DNA of 64,000 bases from assembly GCA_963626085.1 (NCBI GenBank), contig CAVFVJ010000015.1, forward strand, positions 1 to 64,000, in the 5' to 3' direction. The DNA is from Colivivens sp963626085. Its GTDB lineage: Bacteria > Bacteroidota > Bacteroidia > Bacteroidales > Bacteroidaceae. Positions within the stretch are counted from its first letter, which is position 1; each line of letters opens with the position of its first letter. Below are positions 16,043 through 24,466 of the stretch, piece after piece. The notes below the pieces were generated by a model. It did no database searches. It had not been told where the DNA came from and was given only the letters and a program-made list of their open reading frames with translations. A program made the position numbers and the translations under genes.

Positions 16043-17269
16043 TTCCTTTCCCCATGCCGTCTGACCGTAGTAATCGTAGAATTTGTCCGAGGCATACTTC
16101 TCAAGAGGAATGAACACGCTCACGCCCCCACATTGTTCATGATTGACCGGCATCGTTTTCCAATACATACTGTACCATCCGTCAGATGCGTATTTGTATG
16201 GCACCAGTTTGTCGAACGCCTGTTTCCATACAGCATAATCTTCTGTAGAGAGGACACTGAGCATTATACCCTGTATGTCATAATAGTCAGGATATGACAT
16301 ACCGTCGGAAGTGTACCGCTTATTCCACGAATATCGGTAATAATTGAGTTTGTCTGAGTACAACGACTCGTTGAGGAAAGAATAACGGGAAGTTAGGTCT
16401 TGCATGACAGAGACAAAACCGTCAAACTCATCAGTCTTTATAGATGACAGCACCACACCAGCCATACTTGATTCACCATAATAAGTATAGTAGTTGTACA
16501 CCATGCTCTGAGGATTGAAAGGCGTGTCGAACATCGGGGCAAGTATATTCTGATAAGGTGCGCCACTGCCTGGTATTTCAGCAGGTGAGCCAATTACATA
16601 GTTGGATACATTGCGCAGTTCGTACGCTACCTCCAGTCCTTGCATAAAACAAGCGTCAAACAAGACGAACTCAAGTTTAGGGTACGACTCAAGGGCCTTC
16701 GCCATGTCCACTACCTCCATTCTAGAGCCGCTATCGACCGTCAAATTATGTCCATTGTCAATACATATGGTTTTCCTTACCTGTGACGCAGTTGTTTTCT
16801 GGTTGCCAGGATAGTTCACCCAACCTGAGCCATGCGACCACATGACCAGTCCATAACTTTCAGCTTTGTAGTGATTGAAAAAATACTCAAGCACCTTAGA
16901 GAAAGTCTCAGGAGACGCAGAATCCATTTCCTCAGAATAACTCATCACAGGTTTGAGGCGAGAGAATGACTCTGCAGTTGTATTACTGTTGATAACATAA
17001 AAGCGTGGATAATCAGTGTCGTCCACATACAGAACCAGATTTTCTCCAGGTTCAAGTTGGGACTTCGCCTGCAGCATCTCATTAATATCCGACGACGCAA
17101 ACGAACTCAGAGAATTCTCTGCCACCAAATATACAAGTACTGAACGGGCTGCTGTAGAGTCCCCATCATCCGCTTGATCCTTGCTACAGGACACAGACAC
17201 AACGCAGACGACAGTCAGTAGACAACGGAGCAATGTCCGTAGATTCCATGTACTGTTACATGACCACAT
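16028..17269 (-). CDS. Clostripain-family (C11) cysteine protease lipoprotein
   Basis: A 413-aa peptidase C11 homologue, a family of Arg/Lys-specific cysteine proteases. Catalytic His146 lies in LVMWSHGSGW and Cys207 in FVLFDACFMQ, the usual order and context. The N-terminus is a lipoprotein signal ending in the lipobox VSVSC (Cys28), followed by an acidic stretch (SKDQADDGD) that resembles Bacteroidota surface-export signals. It overlaps the upstream small exported protein gene by 14 bp, so the two are probably co-expressed. Autoprocessing is typical of the family but cannot be shown here. Confidence 0.88.
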   Translation of the reverse strand: MWSCNSTWNLRTLLRCLLTVVCVVSVSCSKDQADDGDSTAARSVLVYLVAENSLSSFASSDINEMLQAKSQLEPGENLVLYVDDTDYPRFYVINSNTTAESFSRLKPVMSYSEEMDSASPETFSKVLEYFFNHYKAESYGLVMWSHGSGWVNYPGNQKTTASQVRKTICIDNGHNLTVDSGSRMEVVDMAKALESYPKLEFVLFDACFMQGLEVAYELRNVSNYVIGSPAEIPGSGAPYQNILAPMFDTPFNPQSMVYNYYTYYGESSMAGVVLSSIKTDEFDGFVSVMQDLTSRYSFLNESLYSDKLNYYRYSWNKRYTSDGMSYPDYYDIQGIMLSVLSTEDYAVWKQAFDKLVPYKYASDGWYSMYWKTMPVNHEQCGGVSVFIPLEKYASDKFYDYYGQTAWGKELSWQ

Positions 17270-17738
17270 TAGACAAATCCTCTGCCGACTTCAGTTTAAA
17301 CTGGTCCTCCGTTACTAAAACCACATGTGCGCCCTTAGCAGTCTCATATTTCTTCATGATTTTATTGAAACGCTTAATCATACGGCTACGTTTCTTGTCA
17401 AAGAACACACTTGTAGTCTGGTTGTCTGCGGCAAATACGGTTGACAGATAGTCATGGAACTGTCCGCTATAGTAAGAACGGTAGCGCAACAAGTCATATT
17501 TCTTGGTCAGCTGTACACTATCAACCTCCTGCACACTCGTGAAATAGACCGTTGAGTCACCGAATTCCGCTGAAATGCAAAACATGTATACAGGACAAGT
17601 GTATACATTCGAAACAATCGCGTCACTCTTTTCCTGGAAGGTCTGTTCACCCTTGGGTTTTCTGTCCTGTCCGTAAGTCAAAGACGACACAAGCAAAAAG
17701 GCGAGTGTAGGAACCGTCAGTCTGAAGAACGTTTTCAT
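17256..17738 (-). CDS. Small exported protein of unknown function
   Basis: A 160-aa protein with a clear signal peptide (about residues 1-23, ending near SLTYGQ). The mature part is charged and mixed, with YTCPVYMFCISAEFGD near residue 50 and a basic stretch KKRSRMIKRFNKIMKKYE near residue 120. I do not recognise a domain. It starts 8 bp after rpoD ends and overlaps the C11 protease start by 14 bp. This coupling suggests work at the envelope alongside the protease, for example as an inhibitor, chaperone or substrate, but that is inference only. Confidence 0.75.
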   Translation of the reverse strand: MKTFFRLTVPTLAFLLVSSLTYGQDRKPKGEQTFQEKSDAIVSNVYTCPVYMFCISAEFGDSTVYFTSVQEVDSVQLTKKYDLLRYRSYYSGQFHDYLSTVFAADNQTTSVFFDKKRSRMIKRFNKIMKKYETAKGAHVVLVTEDQFKLKSAEDLSNVVM

Positions 17739-17746
17739 ATCCGATA

Positions 17747-18610
17747 TTATGAACCCAAATAAGACTTCAGCAAACGGCTTCTGGAGTTTTGGCGCAGCCG
17801 ACGTATAGCCTTCTCCTTTATCTGACGCACACGCTCACGAGTGAGCCCCAGTTCCTGACCGATTTCCTCTAGAGTCTGTTCCTGTCCGCCAATTCCGAAG
17901 AACATCTGTATTATTTTCTTCTCCCGAGTACCGAGAGTGTCGAGGGCGCGGTCAATCTCCTTTGACAGTGATTCATTGATAAGCGACTTGTCTGCCATAG
18001 GACTATCGTCGTTCACCAGCACATCCAGCAAACTGTTGTCCTCACCTTCCACGAACGGAGCATCCACACTCACATGACGACCCTGCACCTTCAAGGTGTC
18101 CCCTATTTTGTCTTCAGGAAGACCGATCAGGTTGGCAAGTTCCTCGGAAGAGGGGCGTCGCTCGTTCTCTTGTTCAAACTTAGCCAACGCCTTAGTTATC
18201 TTATTAAGAGACCCCACTTGATTGAGAGGCAACCGCACTATACGCGCCTGTTCAGCCAATGCCTGAAGGATACTCTGGCGAATCCACCACACAGCATAGG
18301 AAATGAATTTGAATCCACGTGTCTCATCGAATTTTTCGGCAGCCTTTATCAAGCCCAGGTTACCCTCGTTAATCAAATCCGGCAAACTCAAGCCCTGATT
18401 CTGATATTGTTTTGCCACAGACACGACAAAACGCAAGTTCGCTTTGGTCAGTTTCTCCAAAGCCTTACGGTCACCCTTTCTTATACGTGCAGCAAGTTCA
18501 ACCTCTTCCTCTACAGTGATCAGTTCCTCACGACCAATCTCCTGAAGGTACTTGTCGAGCGAAGCACTTTCACGATTGGTGATACTCTTGGTTATTTTTA
18601 ATTGTCTCAT
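17747..18610 (-). CDS. rpoD: Primary RNA polymerase sigma factor (sigma-70, short Bacteroidota type)
   Basis: The housekeeping sigma factor, 287 aa from MRQLKITKSITNRESASL. It lacks region 1.1 and begins near region 1.2 (LDKYLQEIGREELIT). Region 2 includes NLRFVVSVAKQYQNQGLS and YAVWWIRQSI; region 4 ends with the helix-turn-helix LTRERVRQIKEKAIRRL. A start at 18637 would add nine residues, but a TAAATTTG -7 box spans 18635-18642, so transcription should begin downstream of that codon. This short form fits the unusual TAnnTTTG promoters seen across the window. Confidence 0.96.
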   Translation of the reverse strand: MRQLKITKSITNRESASLDKYLQEIGREELITVEEEVELAARIRKGDRKALEKLTKANLRFVVSVAKQYQNQGLSLPDLINEGNLGLIKAAEKFDETRGFKFISYAVWWIRQSILQALAEQARIVRLPLNQVGSLNKITKALAKFEQENERRPSSEELANLIGLPEDKIGDTLKVQGRHVSVDAPFVEGEDNSLLDVLVNDDSPMADKSLINESLSKEIDRALDTLGTREKKIIQMFFGIGGQEQTLEEIGQELGLTRERVRQIKEKAIRRLRQNSRSRLLKSYLGS

Positions 18611-18634
18611 TCCTATTACAACGAAATTAGCGTG

Positions 18635-18642
18635 CAAATTTA
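18635..18642 (-). promoter_or_regulatory. -7 box for rpoD
   Basis: Minus-strand TAAATTTG matches TAnnTTTG and implies initiation near 18628, giving a leader of about 18 nt to the ATG at 18610. No convincing -33 TTTG is seen at the right spacing. Confidence 0.5.
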
Positions 18643-18686
18643 CAACAAAATCCTTTTCGGAGGATGACTATCTCAGGAAAAATGCT

Positions 18687-18694
18687 TTACTTTG
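18687..18694 (+). promoter_or_regulatory. Near-consensus -7 box for nth
   Basis: TTACTTTG differs from TAnnTTTG at one position and lies 18 bp before the nth start. It is divergent from the rpoD -7 box about 45 bp away. Confidence 0.35.
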
Positions 18695-18712
18695 TAAAAA
18701 ATCGGACAGAGA

Positions 18713-19384
18713 ATGAAGAAACAAGACAGGTTAAGTGGCATCATTGACTACTTTCAGAGAGAGATGCCCGATGCCAAGACCGAATTGCAGTTCGGTTCTG
18801 TCTACCAGTTGCTGGTAGCGGTCATACTGAGTGCTCAATGCACAGACAAAAGGGTAAACATGGTGACACCACCACTTTTCGCTGCCTTTCCAAGCCCAGA
18901 TGCGATGGCAGAGGCGACCGAGGCAGAAGTGTTGAGATATATCAGTAGCATCAGTTATCCACACAACAAAGCGAAGCATCTTGTGACAATGTCGAAAATG
19001 CTTGTAACAGACTTCAATGGGCAAGTACCATCTGAGATGGACGACCTACTGAAACTGCCTGGCGTTGGAAGGAAAACGGCAAATGTCATCATGAGCGTAG
19101 CCTATGGGAAGAGTGCCATGGCTGTTGACACTCATGTTTTCAGAGTAACCCACAGGATTGGACTTGTCACAAAGCGTTGCACCACTCCAAACAGTGTCGA
19201 GAAGGAGCTGACCCGACAGTTTCCCTCTGACATCATCCCCCTGGCACATCATTGGCTACTGCTGCATGGCAGATACGTATGCAAGTCCATCAAGCCGCAG
19301 TGCGGACAGTGCGGTATAAGCCTGTACTGCAAATACCATGAAGAGCACAATCGTGACACGAAGACAACCAAGATAGAAAAATAG
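18713..19384 (+). CDS. nth: Endonuclease III (base-excision repair DNA glycosylase/AP lyase)
   Basis: Removes oxidised pyrimidines and cleaves at abasic sites. The 223-aa protein has the helix-hairpin-helix LPGVGRKTANVI with catalytic Lys121, and Asp139 in AVDTHVFRV. The C-terminal [4Fe-4S] cluster ligands are Cys190, Cys197, Cys200 and Cys206 with the Cx6Cx2Cx5C spacing. It is transcribed away from rpoD and followed by pgk after 132 bp, which has its own -7 box. Confidence 0.96.
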   Translation: MKKQDRLSGIIDYFQREMPDAKTELQFGSVYQLLVAVILSAQCTDKRVNMVTPPLFAAFPSPDAMAEATEAEVLRYISSISYPHNKAKHLVTMSKMLVTDFNGQVPSEMDDLLKLPGVGRKTANVIMSVAYGKSAMAVDTHVFRVTHRIGLVTKRCTTPNSVEKELTRQFPSDIIPLAHHWLLLHGRYVCKSIKPQCGQCGISLYCKYHEEHNRDTKTTKIEK

Positions 19385-19460
19385 CGGTTTACGGACTGTG
19401 TCATACATAAGTTTTCGCAAAAAAGCAGGCGCAGCCTGTCAACGTATCGTTCAAATTCAC

Positions 19461-19468
19461 TATCTTTG
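19461..19468 (+). promoter_or_regulatory. -7 box for pgk
   Basis: TATCTTTG matches TAnnTTTG 48 bp before the pgk start. The -33 region lacks a clear TTTG. Confidence 0.45.
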
Positions 19469-19516
19469 CATTCAGATTGTAACGAATATATCAATTCAAT
19501 TTTTAAATAATACGTT

Positions 19517-20767
19517 ATGAATATCAGAGACTACAATTTTGATGGCAAGAAAGCTATCGTTCGTGTTGACTTCAATGTCCCAATCCAGGATGGTAAGATA
19601 ACCGACATGACACGCATCAATGGCGCGCTTCCAACACTCAAACTCATCCTTGAAAAGGGAGGCTCACTCATTATCATGTCTCACATGGGCAAGCCAAAAG
19701 GTAAGGTTAAGCCAGAGTTGTCACTCTCCCAGATCGTAGATGCTGTAAGTGCTGCTCTCGGAGCACCAGTGAAGTTCGCTCCTGACTGTGGCAAGGCAGA
19801 CGAAGCAGCTGCAAGTCTGAAGAAAGGCGAGGTTCTTTTGCTTGAAAACCTGAGATACTATCCAGAAGAAGAAGGCAAGCCAGTAGGCATCGACAAGGAA
19901 GCACCTGAATATGAGGCTGCGAAGAAAGAGATGAAAGCTCGTCAGAAAGAATTTGCAAAGAAACTTGCAAGTTATGCAGACTGCTATGTAATGGATGCCT
20001 TCGGCACTGCACACCGCAAGCATGCCTCTACAGCTGTCATTGCAGACTATTTCGACAAGGACGACAAGATGTTGGGTCTGCTCATGGAAAAGGAAGTGCA
20101 GGCTGTTGACAACGTGCTCAAGAACATCAAACGTCCGTTCGTGGCAATCATGGGCGGTTCAAAAGTGTCATCAAAGATCGGAATCATCGAGAACCTGCTT
20201 GGTAAAGTGGACAAGCTCATTCTCTGTGGCGGAATGACATACACTTTCTCAAAGGCACATGGAGGTGAGATCGGAAGTTCTATCGTCGAACTGGACAAGT
20301 TGGATGTCGCTCTCGATGTAGAGAAGATGGCTAAAGAAAAAGGAGTGGAATTGATTTTGGGAACAGACTCAGTCTGTGGAGATGCATTCAGCAATGATGC
20401 CAACCAAAAGGTTTTTCCTTCAAATGCCATACCAGAAGGCTGGGAAGGAATGGATGCTGGTCCTGACACACAGAAAGCGTTTGCCAATGCCATCAAGGGT
20501 GCAAAGACAATCTTGTGGAACGGTCCTGCTGGAGTATTCGAATTCGACAACTTCTGCGCTGGTTCACGCGCTGTAGGAAACGCAGTTGCAGAAGCCACAG
20601 CAGAAGGAGCCTTTTCACTTATAGGCGGAGGCGACTCAGTGGCATGTGTAAACAAGTTCGGTCTTGCAGAAAAGGTTTCTTACATCTCAACAGGTGGTGG
20701 TGCTTTGCTTGAAGCCATCGAGGGCAAAGTTCTTCCTGGAGTAGCTGCCATCACAGGTAAGGAATAA
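19517..20767 (+). CDS. pgk: Phosphoglycerate kinase
   Basis: A glycolytic enzyme that transfers phosphate from 1,3-bisphosphoglycerate to ADP. The 416-aa protein carries the N-terminal signature RVDFNVPIQDG, the substrate-binding SHMGKPKGK, the hinge and nucleotide-binding segments (FVAIMGGSKVSSKIG) and the C-terminal GGGDSVACVNKFG. Normal length. It is preceded by its own -7 box. The next gene starts 45 bp downstream, so some read-through into the following operon is possible. Confidence 0.98.
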   Translation: MNIRDYNFDGKKAIVRVDFNVPIQDGKITDMTRINGALPTLKLILEKGGSLIIMSHMGKPKGKVKPELSLSQIVDAVSAALGAPVKFAPDCGKADEAAASLKKGEVLLLENLRYYPEEEGKPVGIDKEAPEYEAAKKEMKARQKEFAKKLASYADCYVMDAFGTAHRKHASTAVIADYFDKDDKMLGLLMEKEVQAVDNVLKNIKRPFVAIMGGSKVSSKIGIIENLLGKVDKLILCGGMTYTFSKAHGGEIGSSIVELDKLDVALDVEKMAKEKGVELILGTDSVCGDAFSNDANQKVFPSNAIPEGWEGMDAGPDTQKAFANAIKGAKTILWNGPAGVFEFDNFCAGSRAVGNAVAEATAEGAFSLIGGGDSVACVNKFGLAEKVSYISTGGGALLEAIEGKVLPGVAAITGKE

Positions 20768-20812
20768 AAACCACGTGGGCAGTAGCACTGTCCGTACAAT
20801 TTGTAAAGTGAC

Positions 20813-21553
20813 ATGAAATTTTGCCCACTACTCTTTTTGACTGTCGTACTGTACATGTTCTGTTCATGCCAGTACGGCAGTTCTACTACAGACAAAGACG
20901 GAAAGGACTCCGACTCTTTGGTTGTCCATATCGCCATACTACCAGTGGAGGAATGCAATCCGTTCAGTGAGGCTATGCGATGTGGAGTCTTTGACTCATT
21001 AGGTATAGAGGTACAACTCGACACATTCACCTCTGCCATGGATGCAGACACGGCATTCGTCAACGGCAAAGTACATCTGTTGGTTTCCGACGCTATCAAG
21101 GCAGAGTATCTACAGACACTGATTAAAGACGACACAGTAAGGAGTATCTTCACAGATACCCTACACCTTTACATGATGACAGCCAAGGATTCAAAGATAA
21201 AGTCCATCCACAACCTTAAAGAGAGGATTATAGCCGTCACAAGAAATTCCGCAGTCGACCGTTTTGCAGACAAGACGATGGACAAAGCCAAGATTGGCAG
21301 AGACTATCTCAACCGACCACAAATCAATGACATCGCATTAAGAGCGAAGATGCTTAACTTGAACCAGTTTGACGGAGCTATCCTACCCGAACCTTTCGCA
21401 TCACAATGTGAGAGACAAGGAGCATACCGCATAGCGTCTTTCAAAGAGCCTATGATGCGAGTGCTGGTAACGGAAAAGACATACAAAAAATACAAGAAGA
21501 CAATAGACAAAATCAAAGAGGCATATTCACTGACGACACATGGCAAACAATGA
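20813..21553 (+). CDS. Lipoprotein resembling an ABC-transporter solute-binding protein
   Basis: A 246-aa protein with a lipoprotein signal ending in a lipobox-like MFCSC (Cys19). The rest resembles the two-lobe periplasmic solute-binding fold of the NMT1/SsuA or MqnA type: an early VVHIAILPVEECNPFSEAM, a middle IIAVTRNSAVDRFADK and FDGAILPEPFASQCE. No permease or ATPase gene is nearby, so it may act as a sensor or part of an envelope complex. It overlaps the following TPR gene by 14 bp. Confidence 0.7.
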   Translation: MKFCPLLFLTVVLYMFCSCQYGSSTTDKDGKDSDSLVVHIAILPVEECNPFSEAMRCGVFDSLGIEVQLDTFTSAMDADTAFVNGKVHLLVSDAIKAEYLQTLIKDDTVRSIFTDTLHLYMMTAKDSKIKSIHNLKERIIAVTRNSAVDRFADKTMDKAKIGRDYLNRPQINDIALRAKMLNLNQFDGAILPEPFASQCERQGAYRIASFKEPMMRVLVTEKTYKKYKKTIDKIKEAYSLTTHGKQ

Positions 21554-23771
21554 AACTATATACGGGAAACTGGAACTTGACAATCTCCTCGAAGCGTTGC
21601 AAGCCCTACAGACAAAAGTCAATAGCCTCAACAACTGGCAACTCCAAAGCGATCTTGAACAGATTTCAAGCACATACAACAACATGCTGAATTTTTTCAG
21701 CAAAGGAGTAGAAGACACAGAGTATGGAAACATGCGTCTGGAACTGAAGCGCAAGGCGTATGTCATCAATGATCTTGCGAACAGAGACATAAGACTAAAA
21801 AAACGCCCATCGGAATTATTCTGCAAGGTCTATACTGAGTTTCAGACATCCCCATTGGACATAAAGACACTTCTTGTCGGTTTGGAAACTATAGGAGAGC
21901 AGATTACCAAACTCAACGAAAGTCCCAATAGAAGAGAAAATGTGCAGCTGTACCAGATGAAAGCATTACTGTCACAGCACGACTCACTAATGGAACAGCT
22001 TTTCAATGGCATATGGGTGTCTGGTTTGTGGACACAAAAAGAATATTCTGAGTATCTAGACATACTCAACGACACATCGATACTGCAGCAGGTGAAAGCC
22101 ATGACCGTAAGCGCCGTTACCATTGCAGCATTCGAGTTGTTGGACACCAACAAAATAAACTTCCTCTTTGACGCATATCTCGACAACACCCGAGAGATAA
22201 GCCAAAGAGCCTTAGTCGGCATACTCCTTCTCGTCATAAGATATAACAGAAGGGATTATTTCCTTCGGTTGATTATGCCACGTTTCCGTATATACACGGA
22301 AAACAGACAGTTTGTGGAAGACTGCTTCCGGATACTGATGCAACTACAGTACAGTAAGGGAACTGATTCTGTCAGTCAGAAAATAACACAGGACATACTT
22401 CCCACCATCATGAAGGCACAGGACACCAAACTGCATGCAAAAAACTACGAAGACGAACTGACCAAGAAAGGAGAGAATCCCGAATGGCACCATAGGCTGA
22501 GCATGACAGACCAGGTAGAGAAGAAGATGAGACAGATGGCGAAAATGCAGATGGATGGAGCCGATGTTTACTGGAACACGTTCTGTCATTTGAAAAATTT
22601 CCAATTCTTCAAGAAGATGTACCATTGGTTCGTTCCATTCACAGACAACTATACGGAGTGTTATGAAACCACCAACAGTCTGAGGAAAGAGATCCTTCAC
22701 GTCAACGACATATTGTTTACCTTGTCCACATTCTGTGATAGCGACAAATTCTCCTTCGTGCTGATGTTCAGTACCATGACACAGCAAGCCCAGGATATGA
22801 TTGCCAACCAGATACAATCACAGTTAGACACAGAAGGGGTATTGGAGATATATAATGAGAAAAAGAAGAAAGAGAGAGAGCTACAAGACATATCCCAATC
22901 ATACATATACGACTTGTACCGTTTCTTCAAAGCCAACCCCAACCACACGCAGTTTTTCGACCCATTCAACAAACAATTGGGAGATTTCAACCCGTTAGAC
23001 TTCTCTGTGCTTGATGAACTGGTAACGGCAGACAATTACAACGAGGTATTGGCGATAGCCGAGTTCATGATGCGGAAAGAACGGTACTCGTCAGCCATTT
23101 CATTGTTCAACAAGTTGGAGCCAAAGGAAAAGGAGGATGACACCGACATCTGGCAGAAGATTGGCTTCTGTCACCAGAAAGACGGGAACAATGAAGAAGC
23201 AATAAGATATTATGAGACTGCCGACAGACTTAAGACGGGGTCGAGATGGACTCTGATACATCTGGCACAGACATACATGTCCGTTTCCAGATACAAGGAT
23301 GCGATTGAAGTCATTGACAAGATACTGGAGTCGGATTCAGATAATATGAAATGGATACGCCATAAGATAGATTGTCTGTTCGCAATGAATGCATTCAAAG
23401 AAAGTATACCTATTTTATATAAGGCAGCGTATCTTGACGAAGATTCGGTACAAATCAAGGGAATGCTTGGCAGAGCCTTATATATAAGGGGAGACAAAGA
23501 GAAGGCTGAACAAATACTGACAGAACTGGCCGAGAAAGAACCCACGACAGAAAACCTCGTTAACCTTGCCTTTATACATTACTTAAAAGGTGACAATACC
23601 GAGGCATATCAGTTGTTTTCTTTGGCGTTTAAGACAGAAACGTCGGAGGAGGTGTTTGCAGACATCTATTGGAACGGTCTGCATTACTTCAATATAAGTG
23701 ATTCAACAACAGAAAACGAGCGGTTACACCTAATGTTCGATGCTATAAGAACCATAAGCCGAAAGGAATAA
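21540..23771 (+). CDS. Large tetratricopeptide-repeat protein
   Basis: A 743-aa protein with no signal peptide, so probably cytoplasmic. The first 500 residues are helical and charged with no domain I recognise. The last 240 residues form TPR-like units, such as AISLFNKLEPKEKEDD, EEAIRYYETADRLKTG, DAIEVIDKILESDSDN and AYQLFSLAFKTET, typical of protein-protein scaffolds. It overlaps the upstream lipoprotein gene by 14 bp, and its stop overlaps the methyltransferase start by one base (TAATG). The partner proteins are unknown. Confidence 0.8.
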   Translation: MANNETIYGKLELDNLLEALQALQTKVNSLNNWQLQSDLEQISSTYNNMLNFFSKGVEDTEYGNMRLELKRKAYVINDLANRDIRLKKRPSELFCKVYTEFQTSPLDIKTLLVGLETIGEQITKLNESPNRRENVQLYQMKALLSQHDSLMEQLFNGIWVSGLWTQKEYSEYLDILNDTSILQQVKAMTVSAVTIAAFELLDTNKINFLFDAYLDNTREISQRALVGILLLVIRYNRRDYFLRLIMPRFRIYTENRQFVEDCFRILMQLQYSKGTDSVSQKITQDILPTIMKAQDTKLHAKNYEDELTKKGENPEWHHRLSMTDQVEKKMRQMAKMQMDGADVYWNTFCHLKNFQFFKKMYHWFVPFTDNYTECYETTNSLRKEILHVNDILFTLSTFCDSDKFSFVLMFSTMTQQAQDMIANQIQSQLDTEGVLEIYNEKKKKERELQDISQSYIYDLYRFFKANPNHTQFFDPFNKQLGDFNPLDFSVLDELVTADNYNEVLAIAEFMMRKERYSSAISLFNKLEPKEKEDDTDIWQKIGFCHQKDGNNEEAIRYYETADRLKTGSRWTLIHLAQTYMSVSRYKDAIEVIDKILESDSDNMKWIRHKIDCLFAMNAFKESIPILYKAAYLDEDSVQIKGMLGRALYIRGDKEKAEQILTELAEKEPTTENLVNLAFIHYLKGDNTEAYQLFSLAFKTETSEEVFADIYWNGLHYFNISDSTTENERLHLMFDAIRTISRKE

Positions 23772-24466
23772 TGATAAGCAAAAATCAGATAAAGTACGTG
23801 CGAAGTCTTGAACACAAAAAATTCCGAGACAAGTATGGAGTGTTTGTAGCGGAAGGTCCGAAACTCATCAACGACCTCAAAGGTAGTTTCGAGTTGACAG
23901 ACCTTTTCGAGGGGGAGGATGCTATCAAACTGAGTTTTCAGGACAATCCACAAGGGCTGTTGGCAGTCTTCAAGCAACGCGAAGAGTCAGACGATTGTTT
24001 TCACATGGCTAAATCGCAATTGTGTCTCGCACTGGACGATGTGCAGAACCCTGGAAACATGGGGACTATTATCCGGTTGGCAGACTGGTTCGGCATAGAA
24101 CACATCTTCTGCTCAAGAGGCAGTGCCGACATATATAATCCAAAGGTTGTGCAGGCAACAATGGGGGGACTCTCCCGTGTACATGTCCATTATTCCGACC
24201 TTGCTGAAATGGTGGGAAACGTGAGCGGTGATGTACCCGTGTACGGTACATTCCTCAATGGCACTAACATCTACCAAACAGAATTGTCGTCCACAGGACT
24301 GATTGTCATGGGCAACGAAGGGCATGGTATTTCCAAAGACATAGAGGCTGTAGTGACCCGTCGTCTGTTGATACCTAATTACCCTACTGGCAGACCCACA
24401 GGAGAATCTCTTAATGTAGCAATAGCAACAGCCATCGTCTGTTCTGAGTTTAGGAGAAGATTATAA
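23771..24466 (+). CDS. SpoU/TrmH-family RNA 2'-O-methyltransferase
   Basis: A SPOUT methyltransferase of 231 aa acting on rRNA or tRNA ribose. The three SPOUT motifs are visible: NPGNMGTIIRLADW (motif 1), VMGNEGHGIS (motif 2) and GESLNVAIATAI (motif 3). A short N-terminal substrate-binding region (about residues 1-75, with KFRDKYGVFVAEGPK) replaces the longer one in RlmB. The start and stop overlap the neighbouring genes by one base each. I believe the pairing with a TamA-like gene recurs in Bacteroidota. The exact target nucleotide cannot be assigned. Confidence 0.9.
   Translation: MISKNQIKYVRSLEHKKFRDKYGVFVAEGPKLINDLKGSFELTDLFEGEDAIKLSFQDNPQGLLAVFKQREESDDCFHMAKSQLCLALDDVQNPGNMGTIIRLADWFGIEHIFCSRGSADIYNPKVVQATMGGLSRVHVHYSDLAEMVGNVSGDVPVYGTFLNGTNIYQTELSSTGLIVMGNEGHGISKDIEAVVTRRLLIPNYPTGRPTGESLNVAIATAIVCSEFRRRL

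Noticed and set aside
20047..20655. 202-codon minus-strand frame opposite pgk
   Set aside because: It is a Ser/Pro-rich antisense shadow of a highly conserved gene, with no support.
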